This document shows positions 1 through 8,905 of a stretch of 64,000 nucleotides of DNA, in pieces. Numbering within the stretch: the first letter of the stretch is position 1; the number at the start of each line of letters is the position of its first letter. The stretch is from Geobacter sp. (lineage in GTDB: Bacteria > Desulfobacterota > Desulfuromonadia > Geobacterales > DSM-12255). Below the pieces are notes generated by a model that searched no databases, was not told the DNA's origin, and saw nothing but the letters and a program-made list of their open reading frames with translations. The DNA lies in contig VFJK01000045.1 of the NCBI GenBank assembly GCA_009886125.1, positions 61,039 to 125,038 on the forward strand, read 5' to 3'. The position numbers and the translations under genes are program-made.

Positions 1-3
1 GAT

Positions 4-885
4 ATGGGGAGAGTGAATGCCAAGTTCATGTTTCTGGTTGATGCTCCCCATAAACCCCGCGCTGAAAAGACCCCGTTACAGAATTTTCTGTTGAAGGATT
101 CCAAGGAATACCGAGTCCTTTCTCTGGCCGGTGACCCGATGCCTTTGGCCGCAGTGGAGATACCGGTTGTGTTCACCTCCCGACCGGTGCAGCAGGTTCG
201 CTGGCAGGCATATCTGGATAATCTGGTGTTGACGTCGCCGATGGTTGATATCTTCAATCTGAAATATCTGATCATTCCTGCAAACCAGTACCAGCAGGAA
301 AAGAACCAGTTCAGTAGCAAATACCTGCCAGTCTATCAAACTCCTGATGGTTCGGAGGTTGTTCTCCAGAATCAAACGGTACTTCCCAAAGCCTGGCTGG
401 TGTCGTCAGTCTTTACGGTAACCGAACCCGTGCAAGCTCTGTCAATTATGCAGGGAGCAGCTTTTGATCCACGCAGAGTGGCTCTGGTTGAGACAGCACC
501 TCCTTTGCCGATGCTGCCGCCGGAGGCCCAGTCGCCAGCCAGTCCGGGAGAGGTTCGTCTTACCAGATTCGAGGGGGAGCGGATCGAGTTGTCGGTAGCC
601 AATTCTATGAATGCTCTACTGGTGCTGGGAGAGAAATATTACAAGGGGTGGGAGGCAAAGGTTGATGGTAAATCGACTGAAATCCATCAGGTGAACTATC
701 TCCTGCGCGGGGTTTATCTCCCGCCTGGCAAGCATGAGGTCAGTTTTGTTTTCGATCCGCTCCCGTTCAAGACAGGAAAATATCTGACTCTCAGTTCAAT
801 GACTTTTTTCGTGGTAATGCTGTTTCGGGAGATACTGTGGCGGAGAAAATCATGCCCAGTCCGCAATACTGGCACTGAACAATGA
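4..885 (+). CDS. YfhO-like membrane protein, C-terminal part (probably continues upstream of window)
   Basis: C-terminal motif GEKYYKGWEAKVDGK...NYLLRGVYLPPGKHEVSFVFDP followed by a TM segment, typical of YfhO family; ORF begins at window edge. Confidence 0.7.
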   Translation: MGRVNAKFMFLVDAPHKPRAEKTPLQNFLLKDSKEYRVLSLAGDPMPLAAVEIPVVFTSRPVQQVRWQAYLDNLVLTSPMVDIFNLKYLIIPANQYQQEKNQFSSKYLPVYQTPDGSEVVLQNQTVLPKAWLVSSVFTVTEPVQALSIMQGAAFDPRRVALVETAPPLPMLPPEAQSPASPGEVRLTRFEGERIELSVANSMNALLVLGEKYYKGWEAKVDGKSTEIHQVNYLLRGVYLPPGKHEVSFVFDPLPFKTGKYLTLSSMTFFVVMLFREILWRRKSCPVRNTGTEQ

Positions 886-920
886 AATGGCAGGGGCAGA
901 AGCCTTTTTTCTGCTCCTGC

Positions 921-1745
921 TCATTTTCCCAACTCCCTGGATCTGGCCGTTGCCGCCTCAACTGCATTCATGACCGTTGCCCGGAATGAGCCTTCCTCAA
1001 GGGAATGCAGTCCGGCAATGGTTGTCCCGCCTGGCGACGTAACCTTGTCCCGCAGACTGCCGGGATGCTCACCGGTTTCGGCCAGAAGTCTGGCTGTCCC
1101 GAGTACCGTCTGCATCGCCAGGTTCAGTGAGATCTCGCGCGGCAGGCCGTTCTTGACTCCGCCGTCTGCAAGTGCTTCGATGAATGTCAGTACATATGCC
1201 GGACCGCTCCCGGAAAGCCCGGTAACCGCATCCATAAGCTTCTCCTCAACCTGGTAGCATTTCCCGACCATAGAAAATATCGCTTCGACCTCTGCCATAT
1301 CCTCTTGTGTCGCACTCTTGCCGCCGGCTATGGCGGCCGCACCGCACAGTACGATTGCCGGTGTGTTCGGCATGACCCGTACGACCCTGACAGGATCGCT
1401 GAAAAAACCTTCCAGAGTGCTGCAAGAAACCCCTGCCATTATCGATACCAGCAGGTGCTTCCCGGTCATGTCATCTTTGAGGGGAGCGCAGACCGATACT
1501 GCCTGCTGAGGTTTGATTGCCAGGATGACCGTTCTGCAGGAGCGTGCGATATCCTGGTTGTCGGCAGTCGTCCCGACGCCATATACAGATACCAGCTGCT
1601 GTCGCCTGGAATCGAGAGGTTCCGCGACAAGGATCGATTTTGCTGCGGTCCCGCCTGAGACCATCCCTTTGATGATCGCTTCGGCCATGTTGCCGCCGCC
1701 GATGAAACCGATACTTGTGTCGATCAGTGCCGATGTTCCTGCCAT
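921..1745 (-). CDS. proC: pyrroline-5-carboxylate reductase
   Basis: IGFIGGGNMAEAIIKG Rossmann start; VMPNTPA; GLSGSGPAYV; SPGGTTIAGL. Confidence 0.95.
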   Translation of the reverse strand: MAGTSALIDTSIGFIGGGNMAEAIIKGMVSGGTAAKSILVAEPLDSRRQQLVSVYGVGTTADNQDIARSCRTVILAIKPQQAVSVCAPLKDDMTGKHLLVSIMAGVSCSTLEGFFSDPVRVVRVMPNTPAIVLCGAAAIAGGKSATQEDMAEVEAIFSMVGKCYQVEEKLMDAVTGLSGSGPAYVLTFIEALADGGVKNGLPREISLNLAMQTVLGTARLLAETGEHPGSLRDKVTSPGGTTIAGLHSLEEGSFRATVMNAVEAATARSRELGK

Positions 1746-1862
1746 ATCAAATCCTCCGGTCCATTGGTGCGGCGAAAAAACGTTGACATCTCCGGCTATT
1801 TATACTTAATTTTACAATTCTTTCCAGAATATTTTTTCAACCCTTTCGAGAGGAGTCGGAAT

Positions 1863-3059
1863 ATGAGTAAGGTCCTGATTATCGGAGCTGGCGGGGTAGG
1901 GCAGGTCGTTGCCCATAAATGCGCCCAGCGCCGCGATATTTTCACTGAAATCACCCTCGCATCGAGAACTAAATCAAAGTGCGATATCATTGCCGCCCAG
2001 CTGAAGGGGAGCATCAGGACAGCAGAGGTGGATGCCGATAACGTGCCGGAACTTGTGGCATTGATCAAGACTGAGCAGCCCCGGCTGGTCATCAATGTGG
2101 CGCTCCCCTATCAGGATCTGCATATCATGGATGCCTGCCTTGAGACCGGTGTCGATTATCTCGATACCGCCAACTACGAACCCCTTGATACGGCGAAGTT
2201 CGAATACTCCTGGCAGTGGGCCTACCAGGAGCGCTTCAAGCAGGCCGGACTCATGGCGCTTCTGGGCTCAGGTTTCGATCCCGGTGTCACCAATGTCTAC
2301 ACAGCCCTGGCAGCGAAAAAATATCTGGATGTGATCGAGGAGCTTGACATCATCGATGCCAATGCCGGTTCGCACGGTCAGCCCTTTGCCACCAACTTTA
2401 ATCCGGAGATCAATATCCGCGAAGTGACCGCCATCTGCCGTCACTGGGAGAACGGTCAGTTTGTTGAATCGCCGCCGCTCTCTACAAAGCAGGTCTTCGA
2501 TTTCCCCGAAGGGATCGGGCCGATGAACGTCTACCGCCTCTATCATGAGGAGATGGAGTCCATCGTCAGGCATATCCCGACCATCAAGAAGGCCCAGTTC
2601 TGGATGACCTTTTCCGACAACTACCTCAAGCATCTCGAAGTGCTGCAGAACGTGGGAATGACAAGGATCGACGCAGTAGATTACAACGGCCAGCAGATCG
2701 TTCCGATCCAGTTTCTCAAAGCCCTGCTCCCTGATCCCGGCTCTCTCGGGCCGCTGACCAAAGGGAAGACCTGCATCGGTGTCATTGCCCGCGGGACAAA
2801 GGACGGCAAGCGTCGCCAGGTTTACATCTACAATATCTGCGACCATGAATCCTGCTACAAGGAAGTCCAGTCCCAGGCGATAAGCTATACCACCGGTGTT
2901 CCGGCCGTGGTAGGTGCGATCATGATGCTGACAGGCAAATGGAAAAAGCCCGGCGTCTGGAACATGGAGCAGTTCGATCCCGAACTGTTTCTGGAGGTCC
3001 TCGGGCCTATGGGGCTGCCGACGGTAGTGGTCGACGGCGGCGACTGGCCGGAATTGTAA
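1863..3059 (+). CDS. carboxynorspermidine dehydrogenase / saccharopine dehydrogenase family
   Basis: VLIIGAGGVGQVVAHKCAQ; adjacent nspC; ATG at 1863 preceded by an AGGAG-type RBS (ORF track opens earlier at 1764). Confidence 0.88.
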   Translation: MSKVLIIGAGGVGQVVAHKCAQRRDIFTEITLASRTKSKCDIIAAQLKGSIRTAEVDADNVPELVALIKTEQPRLVINVALPYQDLHIMDACLETGVDYLDTANYEPLDTAKFEYSWQWAYQERFKQAGLMALLGSGFDPGVTNVYTALAAKKYLDVIEELDIIDANAGSHGQPFATNFNPEINIREVTAICRHWENGQFVESPPLSTKQVFDFPEGIGPMNVYRLYHEEMESIVRHIPTIKKAQFWMTFSDNYLKHLEVLQNVGMTRIDAVDYNGQQIVPIQFLKALLPDPGSLGPLTKGKTCIGVIARGTKDGKRRQVYIYNICDHESCYKEVQSQAISYTTGVPAVVGAIMMLTGKWKKPGVWNMEQFDPELFLEVLGPMGLPTVVVDGGDWPEL

Positions 3060-3089
3060 AGGCAGTAAAGTAGTTGAGTCGTATAGTGG

Positions 3090-4298
3090 TTGAGCTGGAT
3101 GACCACTCAACTATTCAACTACTCAACAAATTGGGGCCAACCATTGACCGGTATCGACATCCCGAAAATCCTCCAACTCGCTCCTTCCCCCGCATACGTG
3201 GTGGATCTGGGACGGCTGCGCCATAACCTCGCAATTCTGGATGACGTACAGAAGCGGAGCGGTGCAAAGATCCTCATGGCCATGAAAGCGTTCTCCATGT
3301 GGAGCGTCTTCCCGCTCATACGGCGCACACTACAGGGTGTCTGCGCCAGTTCGCCGTGGGAAGCCCGGTTGGGGTACGAGGAGTTCGGCGGCGAAGTCCA
3401 CAGCTTTGCCGCCGCTTTTTCTGAAAACGATGTCAAAGAGCTTCTTCAGATCTCGAACCACCTGGTATTCAATTCATTCGATCAACTGGAACGGTTCCGT
3501 CCCCTGTGGGAAAAGGAACGGGGCAGGGTGTCAGTCGGCCTGAGGGTGAATCCTGAGCACTCCGAGGGGGATGTCCCTATATATGATCCCTGTGCTCCCT
3601 TGTCACGGCTCGGCATCCCCCGGTCTGGATTTGACAGGAAAGATCTGCGCGGCGTGGAAGGACTGCACTTTCACACGCTCTGTGAGCAGCTCTTTCAACC
3701 GTTGGAGCGGACGGCCCGTGTTTTTGAGGAGAAGTTTGGAGAGTTCCTCCCACAGATGAAATGGCTCAATCTCGGGGGAGGTCACCACATTACCCGTGAA
3801 GGCTATAACATCGACGGGCTTGTCGGCCTGATTCACCACTTTCAGGACAAATATGGCCTTGACGTCTACCTGGAGCCGGGTGAGGCGATCGCCATCGGTA
3901 CCGGTCTCCTGACCAGTGAAGTACTGGATGTGGTTCACAATGAAATGGACATCGCCATACTCAATATCTCTGCCACCTGTCATATGCCCGATATTCTAGA
4001 GATGCCCTATCGGCCTGGCATCAGTGGGGGGTTCGATGCCGGAGAGAAGGCGCATGTCTACCGATTGGCAGGGCCATCCTGTCTTGCCGGTGACATCATC
4101 GGCGACTGGTCGTTTGAAAAGCCACTGAAACCGGGTGTCCGGCTGGCCTTCGAGGATATGGCTCATTACACCATGGTGAAGACCACCACCTTCAACGGTA
4201 TCCAGCATCCGGCCATCTGCACTTTCGAACCGAAGACGGGAGAGTTGCAGGTGGTGCGCAGGTTCGGCTACGAGGATTTCAAAAGTCGATTGTCGTAG
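3090..4298 (+). CDS. nspC: carboxynorspermidine decarboxylase (true start may be TTG at 3144)
   Basis: PLP fold-III decarboxylase with YVVDLGRLRHNL, SSPWEARLG, LNLGGGHH, YLEPGEA; follows the dehydrogenase gene. Confidence 0.88.
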   Translation: MSWMTTQLFNYSTNWGQPLTGIDIPKILQLAPSPAYVVDLGRLRHNLAILDDVQKRSGAKILMAMKAFSMWSVFPLIRRTLQGVCASSPWEARLGYEEFGGEVHSFAAAFSENDVKELLQISNHLVFNSFDQLERFRPLWEKERGRVSVGLRVNPEHSEGDVPIYDPCAPLSRLGIPRSGFDRKDLRGVEGLHFHTLCEQLFQPLERTARVFEEKFGEFLPQMKWLNLGGGHHITREGYNIDGLVGLIHHFQDKYGLDVYLEPGEAIAIGTGLLTSEVLDVVHNEMDIAILNISATCHMPDILEMPYRPGISGGFDAGEKAHVYRLAGPSCLAGDIIGDWSFEKPLKPGVRLAFEDMAHYTMVKTTTFNGIQHPAICTFEPKTGELQVVRRFGYEDFKSRLS

Positions 4299-4333
4299 GA
4301 AGGGCCTGGCTTGAACGGGGCATTAGGACAGGA

Positions 4334-5449
4334 TCAAATCACCTGCAAAGAATAACTGGTACTGCGGCCTCCGGCAGAATCTTTTGTTAAAACACCACAC
4401 TCCACCAGACTGAGAATATCGCGTAGCGCCGTGTCCTGCGAGCACTTCGCCAGTTTGGCCCATTTGGTCGAAGTCAGTTTCCCCTCAAAGCCGTCCAGAA
4501 GCATATTCACCATCAGGCGTTGCCGGTCGTTAAACTGTACGTCTGCGTAAGTTCCCCAGAAACGCGCCTTGTTGAGTACGCTTGTCAGAATCTCCTCTGC
4601 CGCGTTTATCGTCCTGCCCAGGCAGTCCAGAAACCATTCCAGCCAGCCCGTAATTTCCAGGTTTCCTTTCTGTGTCTCTTCCAGCGTTTTGTAGTAGGCA
4701 TTGCGCTCACCTTGTATCTGCGCCGACATACTGTAAAAGCGTTGCGAACTATGCACCGATCTGGCCAGCATCATGTCGGTAATGGCACGAGCTATCCTGC
4801 CGTTACCATCCTCAAAAGGGTGAATGGTCACGAACCAGAAGTGCGCAATCCCCGCCCGTACTATCAGATCCGTATCATCGTCCCTATTGAACCAGTCGAG
4901 AAATGCTGCCATCTCCTCTTCAAGCCTCTCAGCCGCCGGTGCTTCGAAGTGGACCCGCTCGCGGCCAAGCGGCCCGGAGACGACCTGCATCGGTCCATTG
5001 GAATCGTCGCGCCACTCTCCAACTCTGATTCTGCCGATTTTCCGATCATTTGTAGGGAAAAGCAGTCTGTGCCAGCCGAACAGTCGCTCCTTTGTCAGGG
5101 GCTGAGCGAAGTTCTGGGTAGCGTCGAGGATCATCTCTACCACGCCGTCAACGTTTCTGCCCGCTTGTATCAACGCTCCGATATCAATGCCCAGATGCCG
5201 GGCAACGGAAGAACGCACCTGCTCCTTGTCGAGAATTTCTCCTTCGATTTCGCTGGATTTCAGGACATCCTGGGTCAAGGTGCTGAGAAAAGCCTCTGCC
5301 CGGGAAGAGAAGCCCATGTTCTCCATCCGCCCCAGCAGCCACCCCTGACTGTAGCACACCGTGGCAAGCCGCTGCAGCAGCGCCTCCGGGCTCCAGCGGA
5401 ACTTTGGCCACTCAGCTAGTTCATGAATATATCCGCTCATTCTCCGCAT
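4334..5449 (-). CDS. Fic/DOC family protein with N-terminal inhibitory motif and C-terminal winged-helix-like region
   Basis: Fic core HPFEDGNGRIAR; SSEIEGE matches (S/T)xxxE(G/N); C-terminus resembles wHTH (WAKLAKCSQDTALRDILSLVECGVLTKD). Confidence 0.9.
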   Translation of the reverse strand: MRRMSGYIHELAEWPKFRWSPEALLQRLATVCYSQGWLLGRMENMGFSSRAEAFLSTLTQDVLKSSEIEGEILDKEQVRSSVARHLGIDIGALIQAGRNVDGVVEMILDATQNFAQPLTKERLFGWHRLLFPTNDRKIGRIRVGEWRDDSNGPMQVVSGPLGRERVHFEAPAAERLEEEMAAFLDWFNRDDDTDLIVRAGIAHFWFVTIHPFEDGNGRIARAITDMMLARSVHSSQRFYSMSAQIQGERNAYYKTLEETQKGNLEITGWLEWFLDCLGRTINAAEEILTSVLNKARFWGTYADVQFNDRQRLMVNMLLDGFEGKLTSTKWAKLAKCSQDTALRDILSLVECGVLTKDSAGGRSTSYSLQVI

Positions 5450-5529
5450 CTCATGCGGTGAATATAACCTGTATTCTCCGCAAAACGCAAGTGGTAATGC
5501 GGTTTTTGCCGCAAGATTTGCGGAGAATA
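5439..5529. promoter_or_regulatory. Putative operator: two inverted repeats of an ATTCTCCGCA-like motif upstream of and overlapping the fic start
   Basis: TATTCTCCGCAAA (5472-5484) / TTTGCGGAGAATA (5517-5529) perfect 13-bp IR; ATTCTCCGCAT (5439-5449) / ATGCGGTGAAT (5453-5463) 10/11 IR. Confidence 0.5.
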
Positions 5530-5750
5530 GTCAGGCACATACGGTGAAGGCTTCTGGCTTATTTGCTGGTTCCAATGGATATTCTCTTGTGATTCTGGTA
5601 ATGATTGTTTCAAGCGCACAGGTGAAATGAGTCGAGTGGTTGCAACCGCAGGGGGAATTCCAAGGGGTTGGCAGGAAATGGGCGGGAGAAGGCGGGGGAG
5701 TGAGGCTTGAAGATTGACAAATCAGGAAGAGTCTCTTCAGAAGGAATACT

Positions 5751-8039
5751 ATGCAGAAACAAAAACAGCCTAAAGTACATGCAGCTGAGGTGACATATGA
5801 ACTCCATTCCCTTGGCTGGAAGGCATTTCAAAACCTCTGTGTCACGATAACCGGTGAAGTGTGGGGGCAAATCGTTCAGAGCTTTTTCGATTCACACGAT
5901 GGCGGAAGAGATGGAGCATTTCATGGCACATGGATGCCAAAGACGGGCGAATCGTTTCATGGCACGTTCACGGCCCAATGTAAATTCACCGCCAAGGTCG
6001 ATAAATGCCTATTGCTCACCGATTTGAAGGATGAACTCGCAAAGGCAAAGCGTCTTGCGTCTCGTGAACTTGCTGATAACTACATCCTTTTTACCAACGC
6101 CCGGCTGACCGGCGCAACAGAAGAAAAAATCCGAAAGTCATTTGAGTCTATTCCGGGTATTAAGCGTTTTGCAGCATATGGCTGTGAACGCATTTCACTA
6201 ATTATTCGCGAGTCTCCACGGCTCCGAATGCTGGTTCCTCGCGTCTATGGCCTTGGCGATCTCAGCCAGATTCTTGACGAACGTGCATATGTGCAAGCAC
6301 AGGAAATTTTGAGTGCACTGGGAGACGATTTGGCGAAATTCGTCATCACGGATGCATACCAAAGGAGCGCCAAAGCTTTGGTGGAACATGGATTTGTGCT
6401 TTTACTCGGTGAACCTGCTTGCGGTAAATCGACCATTGCAGCCGCATTAGCTGTTGGATCATTGGATGAATGGGGCTGCTCAACCGTAAAAGTTAGAGAT
6501 GCCGATGATTTTGTGGAGCACTCTAACCCGCTCGAATCAAAACAGTTCTTTTGGGTAGATGATGCCTTTGGCGCAACTCAGTTCGACTGGTCAAGTGTGG
6601 CAGCATGGAATCGTGCATTTCCTCATATTCACGCTGCAATCCATCGCGGGGCCAAAGTGCTATTCACTTCCCGTGATTACATATACGTCGCTGCCCGAGA
6701 ACATCTCAAGGAATCAGCTTTGCCCATAATGAAAGAATCGCAAGTAGTGATTAATGTCGAGAAGTTAAGCAGGGAAGAGCGGGAGCAGATTTTATACAAC
6801 CACATCCGCCTAGGAAGCCAACCGAGGGAATTCAAAAAAGCACTTAAGCCGCACTTGCCTGATGTCGCAGCTCAACTTCGCTTCAGTCCTGAAATTGCCA
6901 GACGTCTTGGCAATCCGATGTTCACGAAACGGTTAAACATATCGAATAGCGCTTTAGATACCTTCGTTGCGCAACCACTAGAGCTGCTCTGTGAAATCAT
7001 TCGGACTCTTGATGCCGATAATCGCTCATCCCTTGCGCTTGTGTTCATGCGTGCTGGAACGCTGCCTAGCCCGATCGAAATGACTACTGATGAACAACGG
7101 GCTGTAGCACTTTTGGGCGGATCCGCTGGAGGTGTTAGGGCCGCATTCAAGGCTTTGAATGGTAGTTTGTTGATTCAATCAATTCAAGGCGGGAATTACA
7201 TGTGGCGGTTCAAGCATCCGACAATTCGGGATGCTTTTGCAGCACTAGTTGCCGAGGACATTGAATTAATGGACATATACATTGCCGGAACGCCAGTAGA
7301 TAAGCTTTTCGGAGAGGTGTCGTGCGGTGAGGTCGGAATCAAAGGGGTGAAAGTCATCATTCCAGCCAATCGATACGATGTCTTTATTGCGCGAATAGAT
7401 GAATACCTGTCAGGAGACAGAGCTAACATTCGGGCTTTTCATACCTTCCTTGCACATCGTTGTGATCGTGCTTTTATTGACCGTTACACAACTCACAATC
7501 CGCTGTTTATATCGGGTTTGAGGGTATCGTCTTACTTTTATGCAGTTTCAGATGTTGATGTCATTGTGCGTCTCCATGAATTCGAATTATTGCCAGAGCA
7601 GAAGCGGAAATATGTTGTGGATACGATACGGGAGCTTGCTGTTGATATTCCGGATTCTGGTTTTCTACGGGAAGGAATTCGTGCTCTTTTGTCGCAGCAA
7701 GAAATGGCAGAAATACTTGAAAATGTTCGGATCTTGCTTCTTCCGAAACTTGATGACCATATTGATGATTGTCGCTCAGACTACGAAAGTGGGGAAGATC
7801 CTGAGAATTATTTTTATGAGCTTACAAACGCGATAAAAGATTATCGCAATGTGTTTTCAGAGAAAGAGGCTCAAGAAGAGGTCATTCAACTTAACGATGC
7901 GTTGAAACACATTGAGCAAATGATTGATGATCTTCGATCAGAATTGCCTCCAGAACCAGATGATGATTTTTATGGAAGGACTCGACATGACGAAAGGGCA
8001 GATGGCTCAAGATCTGTTTTTGATGATGTTGATTCGTAG
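5751..8039 (+). CDS. PD-(D/E)xK/Mrr-like nuclease domain fused to STAND-type P-loop NTPase (candidate defence protein)
   Basis: N-term GWKAFQNLC...GGRDGAF...QCKF (D-QxK core); Walker A GEPACGKST; Walker B-like FFWVDDAFG; KVLFTSRDY sensor-like motif. Confidence 0.75.
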   Translation: MQKQKQPKVHAAEVTYELHSLGWKAFQNLCVTITGEVWGQIVQSFFDSHDGGRDGAFHGTWMPKTGESFHGTFTAQCKFTAKVDKCLLLTDLKDELAKAKRLASRELADNYILFTNARLTGATEEKIRKSFESIPGIKRFAAYGCERISLIIRESPRLRMLVPRVYGLGDLSQILDERAYVQAQEILSALGDDLAKFVITDAYQRSAKALVEHGFVLLLGEPACGKSTIAAALAVGSLDEWGCSTVKVRDADDFVEHSNPLESKQFFWVDDAFGATQFDWSSVAAWNRAFPHIHAAIHRGAKVLFTSRDYIYVAAREHLKESALPIMKESQVVINVEKLSREEREQILYNHIRLGSQPREFKKALKPHLPDVAAQLRFSPEIARRLGNPMFTKRLNISNSALDTFVAQPLELLCEIIRTLDADNRSSLALVFMRAGTLPSPIEMTTDEQRAVALLGGSAGGVRAAFKALNGSLLIQSIQGGNYMWRFKHPTIRDAFAALVAEDIELMDIYIAGTPVDKLFGEVSCGEVGIKGVKVIIPANRYDVFIARIDEYLSGDRANIRAFHTFLAHRCDRAFIDRYTTHNPLFISGLRVSSYFYAVSDVDVIVRLHEFELLPEQKRKYVVDTIRELAVDIPDSGFLREGIRALLSQQEMAEILENVRILLLPKLDDHIDDCRSDYESGEDPENYFYELTNAIKDYRNVFSEKEAQEEVIQLNDALKHIEQMIDDLRSELPPEPDDDFYGRTRHDERADGSRSVFDDVDS

Positions 8040-8071
8040 CCGATAATAAAAATCACGATGCCATCATTGCC

Positions 8072-8097
8072 GGGCGAAAGATATTTCGCCCCTACAG
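8072..8097. repeat. REP-like palindrome upstream of RAYT gene
   Basis: gggcgaaagatatttcgcccctacag; imperfect palindrome recurring at 8461-8489 and 8716-8740. Confidence 0.75.
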
Positions 8098-8132
8098 ATT
8101 CACGATATTTGTACGTTCGTATGGGTGCGTAG

Positions 8133-8720
8133 ATGAAATTCAATCCCGACATTCATCACCGCCGTTCAATCCGGTTGCATTGCTACGATTATTCTCAGGC
8201 CGGGGCGCTTTTTGTCACCATCTGCACCAATAACCGCGAGAACCTGTTCGGCGAGATTGTGGCTGGAGCAGTGCAGCTGAACGATGCCGGACAGACTGTT
8301 GAAAGATGCTGGATCGATATTCCCGCCCATTTCCCCCGTGTTGAGCTGGATGAATTTGTGATAATGCCCAATCATGTTCGCGGGATCATTGTCCTCACCG
8401 ATGCCGTAACCACCGTTGGGGCGAGAGATATTGGGGCGAGAGATATTGGGGCGAGAGATATTGGGGCGAAAGATATTTCGCCCCTACAGAGCCGCCCTGC
8501 CGGGACATCGGGAACAATCGGTTCCATCGTCAGGGGTTTTAAAATCGGTGTAACCAAATGGTTCCGCCAACAGACCGCAATCCATGAGGTCTGGCAACGA
8601 AATTACTGGGATCATGTCATCCGCAACGAAACGGAACGAGATCGATTCCGCGAATATATCGGGAACAATCCGGCCCGGTGGGAACTGGACAAATTGAACC
8701 CCACCGCAAATCAAATGTAG
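8133..8720 (+). CDS. REP-associated Y1 tyrosine transposase (RAYT, IS200-like)
   Basis: RRSIRLHCYDYSQAGALFVTICTNNR; EFVIMPNHVRGIIVL; SIVRGFKIGVTKWFR; NYWDHVIRNETERDRFREYIGNNPARWELD. Confidence 0.9.
   Translation: MKFNPDIHHRRSIRLHCYDYSQAGALFVTICTNNRENLFGEIVAGAVQLNDAGQTVERCWIDIPAHFPRVELDEFVIMPNHVRGIIVLTDAVTTVGARDIGARDIGARDIGAKDISPLQSRPAGTSGTIGSIVRGFKIGVTKWFRQQTAIHEVWQRNYWDHVIRNETERDRFREYIGNNPARWELDKLNPTANQM
8416..8489. repeat. Tandem 15-bp repeat (3 perfect units plus 1 variant) ending in a REP right half, inside the RAYT CDS
   Basis: ttggggcgagagata x3, ttggggcgaaagata, then tttcgcccctacag; encodes GARDIGARDIGARDIGAKDIS. Confidence 0.95.
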
Positions 8721-8757
8721 GGGCGAAATATTTTTCGCCCGAAGACTCTTCGCCCCC
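8716..8757. repeat. REP-like sequence overlapping RAYT stop codon
   Basis: tgtaggggcgaaatatttttcgcccgaagactcttcgcccc. Confidence 0.75.
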
Positions 8758-8905
8758 CACAAACCTCTCCTCTCGCCACCCATACCCCCGCTTTTTAATG
8801 AATCCTGCAATTCTTTATTGTGCTGACAAACGATTGTCCGTATTATAAAGCGTTTTGAAATCCACCAGAGCTTTGCTGCAGGGCAGCTGGCGCTGAGGAG
8901 GGTAT

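Noticed and set aside
2268-3110. 280-aa minus-strand ORF over the carboxynorspermidine dehydrogenase gene
   Set aside because: Shadow ORF with no recognisable domain; sense-strand gene well supported.
8401-8490. CRISPR-like short repeats
   Set aside because: Units are only 15 bp, directly adjacent with no spacers, and in frame in the RAYT gene; tandem/REP-derived, not CRISPR.
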